A stretch of 32,329 nucleotides of DNA, from positions 46,482 to 78,810 of the forward strand of contig NZ_BBPO01000009.1 in assembly GCF_000787815.1 (NCBI RefSeq), written 5' to 3'. Shown in pieces: positions 15,579-23,250 of this stretch. Below the pieces are notes generated by a model. That model saw only the letters and a list, made by a program, of their open reading frames with translations. It had not been told where the DNA came from and ran no database searches. Every line of letters starts with the position of its first letter. Within the stretch, counting starts at the first letter, position 1. This DNA comes from Streptacidiphilus neutrinimicus (GTDB taxonomy: Bacteria; Actinomycetota; Actinomycetes; Streptomycetales; Streptomycetaceae). The translations under genes were made by a program, and so were the position numbers.

Positions 15579-16112
15579 TCAGCAGCCCTTGACCGGATGG
15601 GTGGCGGCCGGCACCGACGCCTGCAGGGACCAGCGCGAAGGTCGGTCGTCCGCCCCGCCGAGCAGCTGTGCCTGGGCCTGCCCGCCGGGCGCCGCCCGGC
15701 GCCACTGCCACTGGCCGCGCCCGGACCACGCGGGATCGTAGGTCCAGCCCAACGCCTGCATGGCGGACCGCACATGGGCGACCACCCGGTCCGCCGACCC
15801 GGCCGCGCCGGCGTAGTCGAACGCCACGTCGACAGTCGGCGGAGCCCAGCCGAAGGTCGACCGCACGCCGTCGCACGAGTCCCACCTCGGCTCGACCGTG
15901 TCCCGCTGGGTGACGTGCGCCCCCGGCGGGATCGCCGTGAGCACCGGCTCGATCGACCGGAGCAGGCGGTGGCCCGGATCCGGATCCCCCACCGGCGCCG
16001 GAGCGCCGTCGCCGCCCACGCAACCGGAGAGGAGCAGCACCAGGGCCAGTGTCGGCGCCGAGCCGACCAGCGCCTCGCGAAGGCCGCCCCGAGTTCTGAT
16101 CACGCGGTCCAC
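15579..16112 (-). CDS. Putative lipoprotein
   Basis: A 177-residue protein with a type II signal peptide: a positively charged start (MDRVIRTRGG), a hydrophobic stretch (APTLALVLLL) and the lipobox LLSGC, giving Cys31 as the lipidation site. The mature part is about 147 residues with three Trp in a WTYDPAWSGRGQWQWRR segment and further cysteines (in DSCDGV and at the very C-terminus) that could pair. I do not recognise the family; similar short lipoproteins are common in streptomycetes. Its start overlaps the end of the upstream kinase gene by 13 bases, so the two are translated from one message. It may be a surface sensor or partner for the kinase, which has no membrane segment of its own; this is an inference from position only. 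Confidence 0.75.
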   Translation of the reverse strand: MDRVIRTRGGLREALVGSAPTLALVLLLSGCVGGDGAPAPVGDPDPGHRLLRSIEPVLTAIPPGAHVTQRDTVEPRWDSCDGVRSTFGWAPPTVDVAFDYAGAAGSADRVVAHVRSAMQALGWTYDPAWSGRGQWQWRRAAPGGQAQAQLLGGADDRPSRWSLQASVPAATHPVKGC

Positions 16113-17065
16113 CGCCGGGTCAGCGCCGTCAGGGCGGGCGGCTCCGGGGTCATCCGGACCAGGGAGACCGGAACCGGGCCGATGCCGCGCGCCCAGGCCG
16201 GCAGCGCGCCGCGCGGTGGAGGCGCCGCCTGGGCTGCGGCGTCGAGGCGGCGCAGGACCTCGCGGGCGGAGAAGGGGCGCCGGTCCGGGTCCTTGGCCAG
16301 CAGGTCCAGCACGAGACGCTCCAGCGGCTCGGGGATCTCCGGACGTTCGGCACGCGGCGGGGGCGGCTCGGCGTCGCGGTGGTCCAGCAGGACCACCAGC
16401 GGGTCGCCCTTGAAGAACGGCGGGTGACCGAGCAGCAGTTCATACAGCACGCAGCCAAAGGAGTAGAGGTCGGCGCGCTGGTCGAGGCCGCCGCCCTCGA
16501 TCTGCTCCGGCGACATGTAGAAGGGCGTGCCCACGGCGAAGGTGTTGCCGCCGAGTCGGGCGGTGACGTTCTCGTCGCTGCCCAGGCGCGCGATGCCGAA
16601 GTCGCAGATCTTCACGGTTCCGTCGACGGTGCGGATCAGGTTCCCCGGCTTCAGGTCGCGGTGGATGACGCCGCGTTCGTGGGTGTAGGCGAGCGCGTCC
16701 GCGATCTGGCGGCCGATGCCCATCGCCTCGCCGGGGCGCAGCCGCCGACCGCGCGCCGCGTCGAGGAGGCGGCCGAGGTCCTCGCCGTGGAGCAGCTCCA
16801 TGACCAGGAAGAGCACACCGGAGGACTCGCCGAAGTCGTGCACGACGGTGATCCCCGGGTGCTGCAGGCCCGCCGCGAGGCGCGCCTCGCGGCGGAAGCG
16901 CTCGCGGACCAGCTGACCGTCGTTCGGCCCGTCCGGCACGAGGCATTTCACCGCGACCTCACGGCCCAACGCCTCGTCCTCGGCCTGCCAGACCTCCCCC
17001 GCGCCGCCGCGCCCGATCCGGCGCTGAAGCCGGTATCTCCCCTGGACCAGCGTGTTCTCCTCCAC
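16100..17065 (-). CDS. Soluble Hanks-type serine/threonine protein kinase
   Basis: A 321-residue kinase. The Gly-rich loop is IGRGGAGEVW (about 17-26), the ATP lysine is K40 in VAVK, the catalytic loop is HRDLKPGN (135-142, D137), the DFG motif is at 155-157 (CDFGIAR), and the activation segment ends GTPFYMSPEQ. The catalytic domain runs from about 11 to 265. The remaining 55 residues are Pro/Ala-rich with no transmembrane helix and no PASTA repeats, so the kinase is cytosolic, unlike PknB-type sensors. The start is GTG; CATACT lies six bases before it on the reverse strand, so the message may be leaderless. It overlaps the lipoprotein gene. Substrates unknown. Confidence 0.93.
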   Translation of the reverse strand: MEENTLVQGRYRLQRRIGRGGAGEVWQAEDEALGREVAVKCLVPDGPNDGQLVRERFRREARLAAGLQHPGITVVHDFGESSGVLFLVMELLHGEDLGRLLDAARGRRLRPGEAMGIGRQIADALAYTHERGVIHRDLKPGNLIRTVDGTVKICDFGIARLGSDENVTARLGGNTFAVGTPFYMSPEQIEGGGLDQRADLYSFGCVLYELLLGHPPFFKGDPLVVLLDHRDAEPPPPRAERPEIPEPLERLVLDLLAKDPDRRPFSAREVLRRLDAAAQAAPPPRGALPAWARGIGPVPVSLVRMTPEPPALTALTRRWTA

Positions 17066-17079
17066 CCGAACAGTATGCG

Positions 17080-17109
17080 GGGCCCGCCACCGCGAGTGGT
17101 GGCGGGCCC
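17080..17109. terminator. Perfect hairpin terminator after the GH8 gene
   Basis: A 12-base stem (GGGCCCGCCACC paired with GGTGGCGGGCCC) closes a six-base loop. It lies 46 bases after the GH8 stop codon and immediately upstream of the kinase gene, so it should separate the two transcripts. No U tract follows. Confidence 0.8.
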
Positions 17110-17155
17110 GTCCCTGTTGTCGAAGGTTTATGTCACCGCGTGTGCCGCGTGTTCG

Positions 17156-19219
17156 TCACTGCGTGTTCAGGCCGAGGTCGTCGATGACGAAGTCCGTCGT
17201 CCCGCCGCTGGTGTCGGTCTCCGAGCCGGTGAACTTGAGCGTCACCGTCTGCCCGGCCCAGTTGGACAGGGCCGCCGTCTTCTGGGTGTAGCCGCTCGCC
17301 GCGTTCAGGTTCGAGTAGGAGCCGAGGGTGCCGAGCACCGTGCCGCTCGGGTTCAGCACCTGCACGGTGAAGGTGTCGGGCTTGGCGGTGGTGGTGTTCT
17401 CGGTGGAGTCGACGTGGAGCCAGTAGCTCAGCGTCGCCGCGCAGCCCGACGGGATGGTCACCGACTGGGCGATCGTGTCGGTGTCCTTGGTGGCGTTGCC
17501 GTTGAACCACGCGATGTACGTGCCGCCGTGGGCCGGTTCGGCGCTGGTGGCCGTGGTGATCGGGTCGAAGCCGAGCGTGGAGGTCTGGGTCCAGCCGGTG
17601 CCGCCGGACTCGAAGCCCGGATTGGTGAGCAGTTGGGCCGGGGTGCAGCCGCCCCCGCCCGCCGCCGTCACGGTCAGCGTGAGCGTGGCCGAGTGCGAAC
17701 CGGACGCCGCCGTCCCGGTGACGGTGACCGGGTAGCTCCCGGCCGGGGTCGTGGCCGAGGTGGTGACGGTCAGTGTGCTGCCGCCGCCCGCGGTGACCGA
17801 CGCCGGGCTGAACGCGGCGGTGGCGCCGGCCGGCAGGCCGGACGCGGAGAGCGCCACGGACTGCGCCGATCCCGAGGTGACCGCGGTCGAGACCGTCGTG
17901 GTCGCCGCGGAGCCGGCGACCACGGAGGCCGTGGCCGGCGACTCGGAGAGCGAGAAGTCGTTGGCGGGGGTGCTGGAGACGGCGGGGCTCCAGTAGTCGC
18001 CGGCCATGACGATCATGACCAGGGTCTTGATGGTCTCGCCGTAGTAGCCGTCGCCGTAGGGGTTGGTCTGGAGGTAGCTCCAGATCTTGTCGGTCCAGGC
18101 CTGGTCACCGGCGGCCATGGCGGCCGGGCCGATCGAGTCGCCCGCCTCCTCGGCCACGTCGCTGGTGCTGTAGCCGGTGCAGTTGAGGTTGAGGTGCGGG
18201 TAGACGTTCGCGGGGTTGTCGCCGGAGACCTTCTTGGCGCAGGCCGACCACTTCTGCGCCTCACTGAGCTCGAACGCGGAGGTGGTGGAGCCGTTGAGCA
18301 ACGCGTCGGTGCCCATGTGCCACGGGACGCGGATGGAGTTGTAGCCGACGATGTTGTCCGGCTGGTTCTCCTGGTAGTTGGCGGGCGCGGGCTTGGGGCT
18401 GGAGCCGTCGGCCCCGACGACGAAGTCGGAGAGCAGCCCGTAGGACGCGGAGTAGGCGCCGACGAGCGAGGAGTCGACGGCCTCGGTGCGCTGGATGACC
18501 TTGTTCCAGTCGTGCGAGGTGTCGTACGCGGCGAAGGCGCGCAGGTGGTCGATCATGTGGTCGGACGGCCGGGTGTCCGTGTTCGGGCCGTCGTCCTCGC
18601 ACTTGAGGTGGCCGTCGGGAGCCACGTCGTGGTTCCAGAAGTTGTTCAGCCAGTTGAGGGCGTCGGTGGTGTAGCCGCCCCACTGCTTGTCGGCGAGGAT
18701 CAGGCCGTAGCCGATGTCCAGGTCCCCGTCGGTCGCGCCGTCGGGGGTGCCGGAGCTGTAGTACTTACAGGTCTTGCCGTCCAGCTGCCACTGCATCAGG
18801 CCGTACTGGTCCTCGTGGTCCTTCACCAGCTGCCACAGTCCGTTGAACTCGGTCTGCGCGTTGGCGTCGTAACCGGCCATCAGCGGCACGATGTTCATGC
18901 CGTAGCCCTGACCCTCGGACACCGGACCGTTGTTGGTCGCGTCCCCGTCGCCCTTGCTGGAGACGTAGTACTCGTTGCTCGCGCACCCGTGGACCAGGTA
19001 GGTGGCTTTCCACGAGTCGTACTGCTTCTCCACGGCGGCGTCGCGCGTGGCCTGCGAGGCGGACGGCGTGACGCCGACCTGATAGGTCTGGTGGGACGGG
19101 AAGGCGTGGGTGGGGGATGCGGCCAGGGCCGGTGCGGCGGCGGCCAGCGCCACCACCGCGGTGGTCAGCGTGCTGACCGCCACCCCGAGCCCGAGCACGC
19201 GCACGATGCGCTCTCTCAC
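17156..19219 (-). CDS. Secreted glycoside hydrolase family 8 with Ig-like and C-terminal carbohydrate-binding-like domains
   Basis: A 687-residue exported enzyme. Residues 1 to about 33 are a Sec signal (cleavage near ALA-A). The GH8 domain (about 38-418) has the general-acid motif VSEGQGYGMN (E102) and GATDGDLDIGYGL (D164/D166), both diagnostic of GH8. Residues of about 425-525 form an Ig-like all-beta domain (SVVAGSAATTTVS...GLPAGATAAFSP). After a Gly linker, residues 530-687 begin LLTNPGFESGGTGW and look like a galactose-binding-like beta-sandwich. GH8 includes beta-1,4-glucanases, chitosanases and xylanases; the palindrome at 19241-19259 leads me to favour chitosanase, tentatively. The GTG start is preceded by AAGGAG. 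It has its own promoter and terminator. Confidence 0.9.
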   Translation of the reverse strand: MRERIVRVLGLGVAVSTLTTAVVALAAAAPALAASPTHAFPSHQTYQVGVTPSASQATRDAAVEKQYDSWKATYLVHGCASNEYYVSSKGDGDATNNGPVSEGQGYGMNIVPLMAGYDANAQTEFNGLWQLVKDHEDQYGLMQWQLDGKTCKYYSSGTPDGATDGDLDIGYGLILADKQWGGYTTDALNWLNNFWNHDVAPDGHLKCEDDGPNTDTRPSDHMIDHLRAFAAYDTSHDWNKVIQRTEAVDSSLVGAYSASYGLLSDFVVGADGSSPKPAPANYQENQPDNIVGYNSIRVPWHMGTDALLNGSTTSAFELSEAQKWSACAKKVSGDNPANVYPHLNLNCTGYSTSDVAEEAGDSIGPAAMAAGDQAWTDKIWSYLQTNPYGDGYYGETIKTLVMIVMAGDYWSPAVSSTPANDFSLSESPATASVVAGSAATTTVSTAVTSGSAQSVALSASGLPAGATAAFSPASVTAGGGSTLTVTTSATTPAGSYPVTVTGTAASGSHSATLTLTVTAAGGGGCTPAQLLTNPGFESGGTGWTQTSTLGFDPITTATSAEPAHGGTYIAWFNGNATKDTDTIAQSVTIPSGCAATLSYWLHVDSTENTTTAKPDTFTVQVLNPSGTVLGTLGSYSNLNAASGYTQKTAALSNWAGQTVTLKFTGSETDTSGGTTDFVIDDLGLNTQ

Positions 19220-19240
19220 GGCGTTGCCTCTCCTTCTCTC

Positions 19241-19259
19241 GTAAGGAAAGTTTCCTAAC
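19241..19259 (-). promoter_or_regulatory. Palindromic operator in the GH8 5' leader
   Basis: On the reverse strand the site reads GTTAGGAAACTTTCCTTAC: AGGAAA and TTTCCT around one base, extended by GT/AC with one mismatch. It lies about 8-26 bases after the predicted transcription start and upstream of the ribosome binding site. From memory, palindromes of this type were reported between promoter and start codon of actinomycete chitosanase genes as targets of a ROK-family repressor (CsnR). Confidence 0.65.
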
Positions 19260-19273
19260 TAACGCCCCAGCGC

Positions 19274-19303
19274 ACCGTAGTGAGTGAGCATTCAACCCGT
19301 CAA
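19274..19303 (-). promoter_or_regulatory. GH8 promoter
   Basis: Reverse strand: TTGACG (19298-19303), 18-base spacer, TACGGT (19274-19279). This is a very good match to the housekeeping sigma consensus, and the palindromic operator follows directly downstream. Confidence 0.7.
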
Positions 19304-19364
19304 GACTCCGCGCAGAAACGCCCTTCGGCCTCCCCCGCAGCCGGGTCGGCCGGGGCGCTGTCGC

Positions 19365-20579
19365 TCAGCGGTGGGCGGGGGTGGCCGACGGGGTCGCGGC
19401 GGCAGGGGCGGCAGGGGGCGCCTCGGGCGCCGGGGCCTGGCGGCGCTCCAGGGCGGCGGAGAGGAGGGCGAGGACGAGCGCGGAGGCCGCCAGCAGCGCG
19501 CCGACCCAGTTCGGGGCGGTGTAGCCGAGACCCGCCGCGATCACCGCGCCGCCGAGCCAGGCCGAGAGGGCGTTGCCGAGGTTGAACGCGCCGATGTTCA
19601 CAGCCGAGGCGAGCGTGGGGGCGCCGTGCGCCTGGTCCAGGACGCGCTTCTGCAGCGGCGGAACGGTCGCGAAGCCGAGCGCGCCCACCAGCAGGATCGT
19701 CACCGCGGCGAGGACCTTGCTGTGCGCGGTGAGGGTGAACAGCGCCAGCACCACGGCGAGCCCGCCCAGCGAGGCGTACAGCATCGACATCAGCCTGCGG
19801 TCGGCGAACCTGCCGCCGAGCAGGTTGCCGAGGAACATGCCGACGCCGAACAGCACCAGCAGCCAGGTCACCGCACCGTCCGAGTACCCCGCGACGTGGG
19901 TCATCATCGGCGCGATGTAGGTGATCGCGGCGAACACGCCGCCGAAGCCGAGTACGGTCATCGCCATCGCCAGGACCACCTGGACGTTGCGGAAAGCGGC
20001 CAGCTCCCGGCGCAGCCGGGCCTCCTCGGGACGGGGCAGGTCCGGAACCAGCGCGGCGACGCCGACCAGACCGACCACGCCGAGCGCGGCGACGCCAATG
20101 AAGGCGGCCCGCCAGCCGACGGCCTGGCCGACGAAGGTGCCCAGCGGCACGCCGACGACGTTGGCGACGGTCAGCCCGGTGAACATGGTGGCGATGGCAC
20201 CGGCCTTGCGGTGCGGAGCGACCAGCTCAGCGGCGACCACCGAGCCGATGCCGAAGAACGCGCCGTGGGCGAGCGAGGCCACGATCCGCCCCGCGAGCAT
20301 CACGCCGAAACTCGGTGCCAGCGCCGAGAGCAGGTTGCCGACGGTGAACAGGCCCATCAGCAGCATCAGCATGGTCCTGCGGCTGATCCGGGTGCCGATC
20401 ACCGTCATCAGCGGCGCGCCGACGACGACGCCGACCGCGTAGCCGGTGACCAGCAGTCCGGCGGTGGGGATGGACACGCCGTAGTCGCCGGCAATCTCGG
20501 GCAGCAGGCCCATGACCACGAACTCGGTGGTGCCGATCCCGAAGGCCCCGATGGCCAGGGCGAGGAGTGCGAGAGGCAT
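19365..20579 (-). CDS. MFS transporter, DHA1 family drug/sugar efflux type
   Basis: A 404-residue major-facilitator protein with twelve predicted transmembrane helices. The N-terminal GTTEFVVMGLLPEIAGDYGVS is typical of the AraJ/YdhP/Cml group of DHA1 exporters. GRIVASLAHGAFFGIGSVVAAELV corresponds to the conserved region in helix 4-5, and VLGFGGVFAAITYIAPMM begins the second half. The last 25 residues are Pro/Ala-rich and cytoplasmic. It exports small molecules by proton antiport; the substrate is unknown. It is divergent from a marR gene and has a readable promoter (20623-20652) overlapped by a TTGC/GCAA inverted repeat, so it is probably the MarR-controlled target. GGAGG lies before the ATG. 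Confidence 0.9.
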   Translation of the reverse strand: MPLALLALAIGAFGIGTTEFVVMGLLPEIAGDYGVSIPTAGLLVTGYAVGVVVGAPLMTVIGTRISRRTMLMLLMGLFTVGNLLSALAPSFGVMLAGRIVASLAHGAFFGIGSVVAAELVAPHRKAGAIATMFTGLTVANVVGVPLGTFVGQAVGWRAAFIGVAALGVVGLVGVAALVPDLPRPEEARLRRELAAFRNVQVVLAMAMTVLGFGGVFAAITYIAPMMTHVAGYSDGAVTWLLVLFGVGMFLGNLLGGRFADRRLMSMLYASLGGLAVVLALFTLTAHSKVLAAVTILLVGALGFATVPPLQKRVLDQAHGAPTLASAVNIGAFNLGNALSAWLGGAVIAAGLGYTAPNWVGALLAASALVLALLSAALERRQAPAPEAPPAAPAAATPSATPAHR

Positions 20580-20622
20580 GTGGGGCCCTCCGTGCGATGT
20601 CTGGTGCGTCTTACATGTGCCG

Positions 20623-20652
20623 ACAATAGTTGCAGACGCGCGCTATAAGCAA
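20623..20652 (-). promoter_or_regulatory. MFS promoter with probable MarR operator
   Basis: Reverse strand: TTGCTT (20647-20652), 18-base spacer, TATTGT (20623-20628). On the forward strand an inverted repeat TTGC (20630-20633) / GCAA (20649-20652) spans the spacer and -35, with a second ATAG/CTAT symmetry inside the same stretch. A regulator bound here would block the MFS promoter. Confidence 0.55.
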
Positions 20653-20731
20653 ACGCGGGCATATGTTGACGGCTGATATTTCACGATGGGGCGTATCCTG
20701 GAGGCCCGCCGCCCCGGAAGGAGACCGCGCC

Positions 20732-21205
20732 ATGACCGCGACCGACCCCGCGCTGACCGCCCTCGCCAACGGCTGGGCGGCCCTCTCCCTCCTGCACGGC
20801 AGGATCGAGGCGCACGTCGAGCGGGCCCTGCAGTCCCGGCACGACCTGAGCGTGCGCGAGTACTCGCTGCTCGACGTGCTCAGCCGCCAGCACGACGGCG
20901 AGGGCGGACATCTGCAGATGAGACAGGTGGCCGACGCCGTCGTCCTCAGCCAGAGCGCCACCACCCGGCTGGTCAGCCGCCTGGAGGACCGGGGCCTGCT
21001 GGCGCGCTACCTGTGCCCGACCGACCGCCGCGGCATCTACACCGACGTCAGCGAGGCCGGCCTGCGGCTCCTGGAGCAGGCCCGGCCGACGAACGACGCG
21101 GCGCTGCGCGAAGCCCTCGACGAGGCTGCCAAGAACCCCGAACTGGCCGCCCTGGTCCAGGCGGTGGATGCGATGAACCCGTCACCGGCGCAGATCGGTC
21201 GCTGA
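20732..21205 (+). CDS. MarR family transcriptional regulator
   Basis: A 157-residue winged-helix regulator. The sequence includes LSVREYSLLDVLSRQ, then the helix-turn-helix LQMRQVADAVVLSQSATTRLVSRLEDRGLLARYLCPTDRRGIYTDVSEAGLRLLEQA, which is the classic MarR core with the wing around DRRGIYTD. AAGGAGA lies 7 bases upstream of the ATG; the longer open frame starting at 20630 is not needed. Its position opposite the MFS exporter suggests local control of efflux in response to a small phenolic or similar ligand. Confidence 0.92.
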   Translation: MTATDPALTALANGWAALSLLHGRIEAHVERALQSRHDLSVREYSLLDVLSRQHDGEGGHLQMRQVADAVVLSQSATTRLVSRLEDRGLLARYLCPTDRRGIYTDVSEAGLRLLEQARPTNDAALREALDEAAKNPELAALVQAVDAMNPSPAQIGR

Positions 21206-21236
21206 AGTCGCGTAACTCCCTGCAGGTTTCGCAATC

Positions 21237-21283
21237 CTGCAATATTCGCAGCATTGTGAGCGGCCGTTAGCCACTGCTATCAA
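21237..21283 (+). promoter_or_regulatory. ABC importer promoter with upstream near-palindrome
   Basis: TTGTGA (21254-21259), 18-base spacer, TATCAA (21278-21283). Directly upstream, CTGCAATATTCGCAG (21237-21251) is a near-palindrome with CTGC/GCAG arms and an AATATT core that is unusually AT-rich here. It may be a regulator site next to the -35. Confidence 0.45.
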
Positions 21284-21299
21284 TGCAGGGCATGAACCG

Positions 21300-21345
21300 T
21301 GCATGCCGGGGGTAAGTCCGTGCCAGCGGATGTCATGGGCATGCA
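21300..21345 (+). promoter_or_regulatory. Inverted repeat in the ABC importer 5' leader
   Basis: TGCATGCC (21300-21307) and GGCATGCA (21338-21345) are perfect complements separated by 30 bases. They fall in the roughly 110-base leader between the predicted transcription start and the lipoprotein ATG. An RNA stem or a protein site are both possible. Confidence 0.4.
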
Positions 21346-21401
21346 ATACGTCCGTTTTGGTGCGGAAGCAGCGGAATGCGAGCGGGGAGACAAGGACGAA
21401 C

Positions 21402-23240
21402 ATGCGCGTTCTACAAGGGTTGAGAGTCGCGACGGCCGCGACCGTGCTGGCGATGGTTGCTGTCGGATGCTCAGGTGGCGGCGGAAGCGGGGCGATCGGC
21501 AACGGCGAAAGCGCCACCGCGAAGAAGGGCCCGGTGAAACAGGGCGGGACCGTCACCATCGCGGAGGTGGGCTCGCAGCCCGACTTCATCTTCCCCTTCG
21601 CCCCGGCGACCAATCAGAACGGTTACAACGCCAACCTCACTCAGCCCCTGTGGCCGTACCTGGTTTACGCGGGCAACGGCGGCGAGTCGGTCGTCAACAA
21701 GGACAAAAGCCTCTTCAGTTCACTTGTCTACTCCAATGGCGACAAGCGGATCACCATCACCCTCAAGAGCTGGAACTGGTCCGACGGGCAGCCGGTCACC
21801 AGTCGTGACTTCACATTCGTCTACAACCTTCTGAAGGCGAACGCGTCGAACTGGAATGCGCACCTCGTCGGGCTCTTCCCCGAGGACGTCGCGTCGGTGT
21901 CCACCCCGGACGCCCACACCGTGGTGCTGGACCTGACACAGGCGTACAACCCGGACTTCTACACCGACGACGTGCTCAGCACCATTCCCCTGGTGCCCCA
22001 GCACGCCTGGGACAAGACCTCCGCGAGCGGCGCCGTCGGCGACTACGACACGACGACGTCCGGCGCCAAGGCCGTCTACTCCTACCTGCAGCAGGAGGGG
22101 GCCAAGACCACGGACTTCACCACCAACCCGCTGTGGCAGGTGGTCGACGGGCCGTGGAAGCTCTCCGAGTTCCGCAGCAACGGCTACTACAGCTACGTGG
22201 CCAACAAGGCGTACTCCGGATCGCCGAAGGCGACCCTGGACAAGGTCGTCTTCTCGCCGTTCACCACGGACACCCCGGAGATCAACGCCCTGCGGTCGGG
22301 CAGCTCCCTCGACGTGGCGTCGCTGCCGCTGAACGACATCAAGCAGGCACAGGCCCTGACGTCCAGCGGGTACTCGATCACGAGCGTGCCCATCCCGGGC
22401 GTGGCCTCGATCGAACCCAACCTGTACAACGCCCAGGTCGGCTCCCTGCTCCGCCAGCTCTACATCCGGCAGGCGATGGAGTACCTGATCGACCGCAACC
22501 AGATCGTCGACAAGATCTACAACGGCTACGCCGACCCGGGCAACGGGCCCGTACCGGTCAAGGCCACCGCCGCCTGGGCCTCGCCGCTGGAGAAGTCCGG
22601 CGGTCCGTACCCCTACGACCCGGCGAAGGCGAAGGCCCTGCTCCAGGCGCACGGTTGGAAGGTCACCCCGGGCGGGACCTCGACCTGCGTCAGCCCCGGC
22701 TCCGGGCCCACGCAGTGCGGTGACGGCATCAGCGCCGGCCAGGGCCTGACGTTCAACCTGGTCTACTCCTCGGGCCGGGCCACCACGGACGTGCAGAACG
22801 CGGCCATCAAGTCCTCCGAGGCGCAGGCGGGCATCACCTTCAACCTCAAGTCGGAGCCGTTCAACACGCTGATCAGCACGATCGGCACCTGCACCGCCTC
22901 GTCCCACCCGGCGTCCGGCTGCGGCTGGCAGCTCGCGGAGTTCGGCTACGAGCCGTACTCGCTCTACCCGAACGGCACCGGCTTCTTCGACACCGGCGGC
23001 AACGGCAACTCCGGCGGCTACTCCGACCCGCAGATGGACCAGCTGATCAAGGCCACGGAGTACGGCTCCTCGACCCAGGTCTTCCAGCAGTACGAGGACT
23101 ACGCCGCCCAGCAACTCCCCTGGCTGTGGCTGCCGTTGCGCGAGGGCATCCTGGTCTACCGGACCAGCCTGCAGGGCGTCGTCCCGCTCAACCCCTTCTC
23201 CGGCGGGCAGGATTTCGAGGACTGGGCGTACACGTCGTGA
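21402..23240 (+). CDS. ABC transporter substrate-binding lipoprotein, peptide/solute family 5
   Basis: A 612-residue extracellular solute-binding protein. The type II signal peptide ends at the lipobox AVGC (Cys23). Family 5 features follow: GGTVTIAEVGSQPDFIFPF, WNWSDGQPVTSRDFTFVYNLL, VDGPWKLSEF, and LRQLYIRQAMEYLIDRNQIVDKIYNGYADPGNGPVP. Such proteins deliver oligopeptides, dipeptides, nickel or sugars to Dpp/Opp-type permeases. Ligand unknown. The ATG at 21402 has AAGGA five bases upstream and directly precedes the signal peptide, so it is preferred over the longer frame. The two permease genes follow at 10 bases and with a 14-base overlap. Confidence 0.93.
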   Translation: MRVLQGLRVATAATVLAMVAVGCSGGGGSGAIGNGESATAKKGPVKQGGTVTIAEVGSQPDFIFPFAPATNQNGYNANLTQPLWPYLVYAGNGGESVVNKDKSLFSSLVYSNGDKRITITLKSWNWSDGQPVTSRDFTFVYNLLKANASNWNAHLVGLFPEDVASVSTPDAHTVVLDLTQAYNPDFYTDDVLSTIPLVPQHAWDKTSASGAVGDYDTTTSGAKAVYSYLQQEGAKTTDFTTNPLWQVVDGPWKLSEFRSNGYYSYVANKAYSGSPKATLDKVVFSPFTTDTPEINALRSGSSLDVASLPLNDIKQAQALTSSGYSITSVPIPGVASIEPNLYNAQVGSLLRQLYIRQAMEYLIDRNQIVDKIYNGYADPGNGPVPVKATAAWASPLEKSGGPYPYDPAKAKALLQAHGWKVTPGGTSTCVSPGSGPTQCGDGISAGQGLTFNLVYSSGRATTDVQNAAIKSSEAQAGITFNLKSEPFNTLISTIGTCTASSHPASGCGWQLAEFGYEPYSLYPNGTGFFDTGGNGNSGGYSDPQMDQLIKATEYGSSTQVFQQYEDYAAQQLPWLWLPLREGILVYRTSLQGVVPLNPFSGGQDFEDWAYTS

Positions 23241-23250
23241 GGTGCCAGCG

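Noticed and set aside
16379-19258. A 959-codon open frame on the + strand across the kinase and GH8 genes
   Set aside because: It is antisense to two well-recognised genes, is made of Val/Gly/Arg-rich low-complexity sequence and has no family match; it reflects GC-rich codon bias.
19284-20648. A 454-codon open frame on the + strand opposite the MFS gene
   Set aside because: It is rich in Arg, His, Gln and Glu, with no recognisable domain, and is fully antisense to an intact transporter.
21284-21401. A riboswitch in the ABC importer leader
   Set aside because: Only one 8-base complementary pair with a 30-base interval is present; no known aptamer core was recognised. Kept only as a possible stem.
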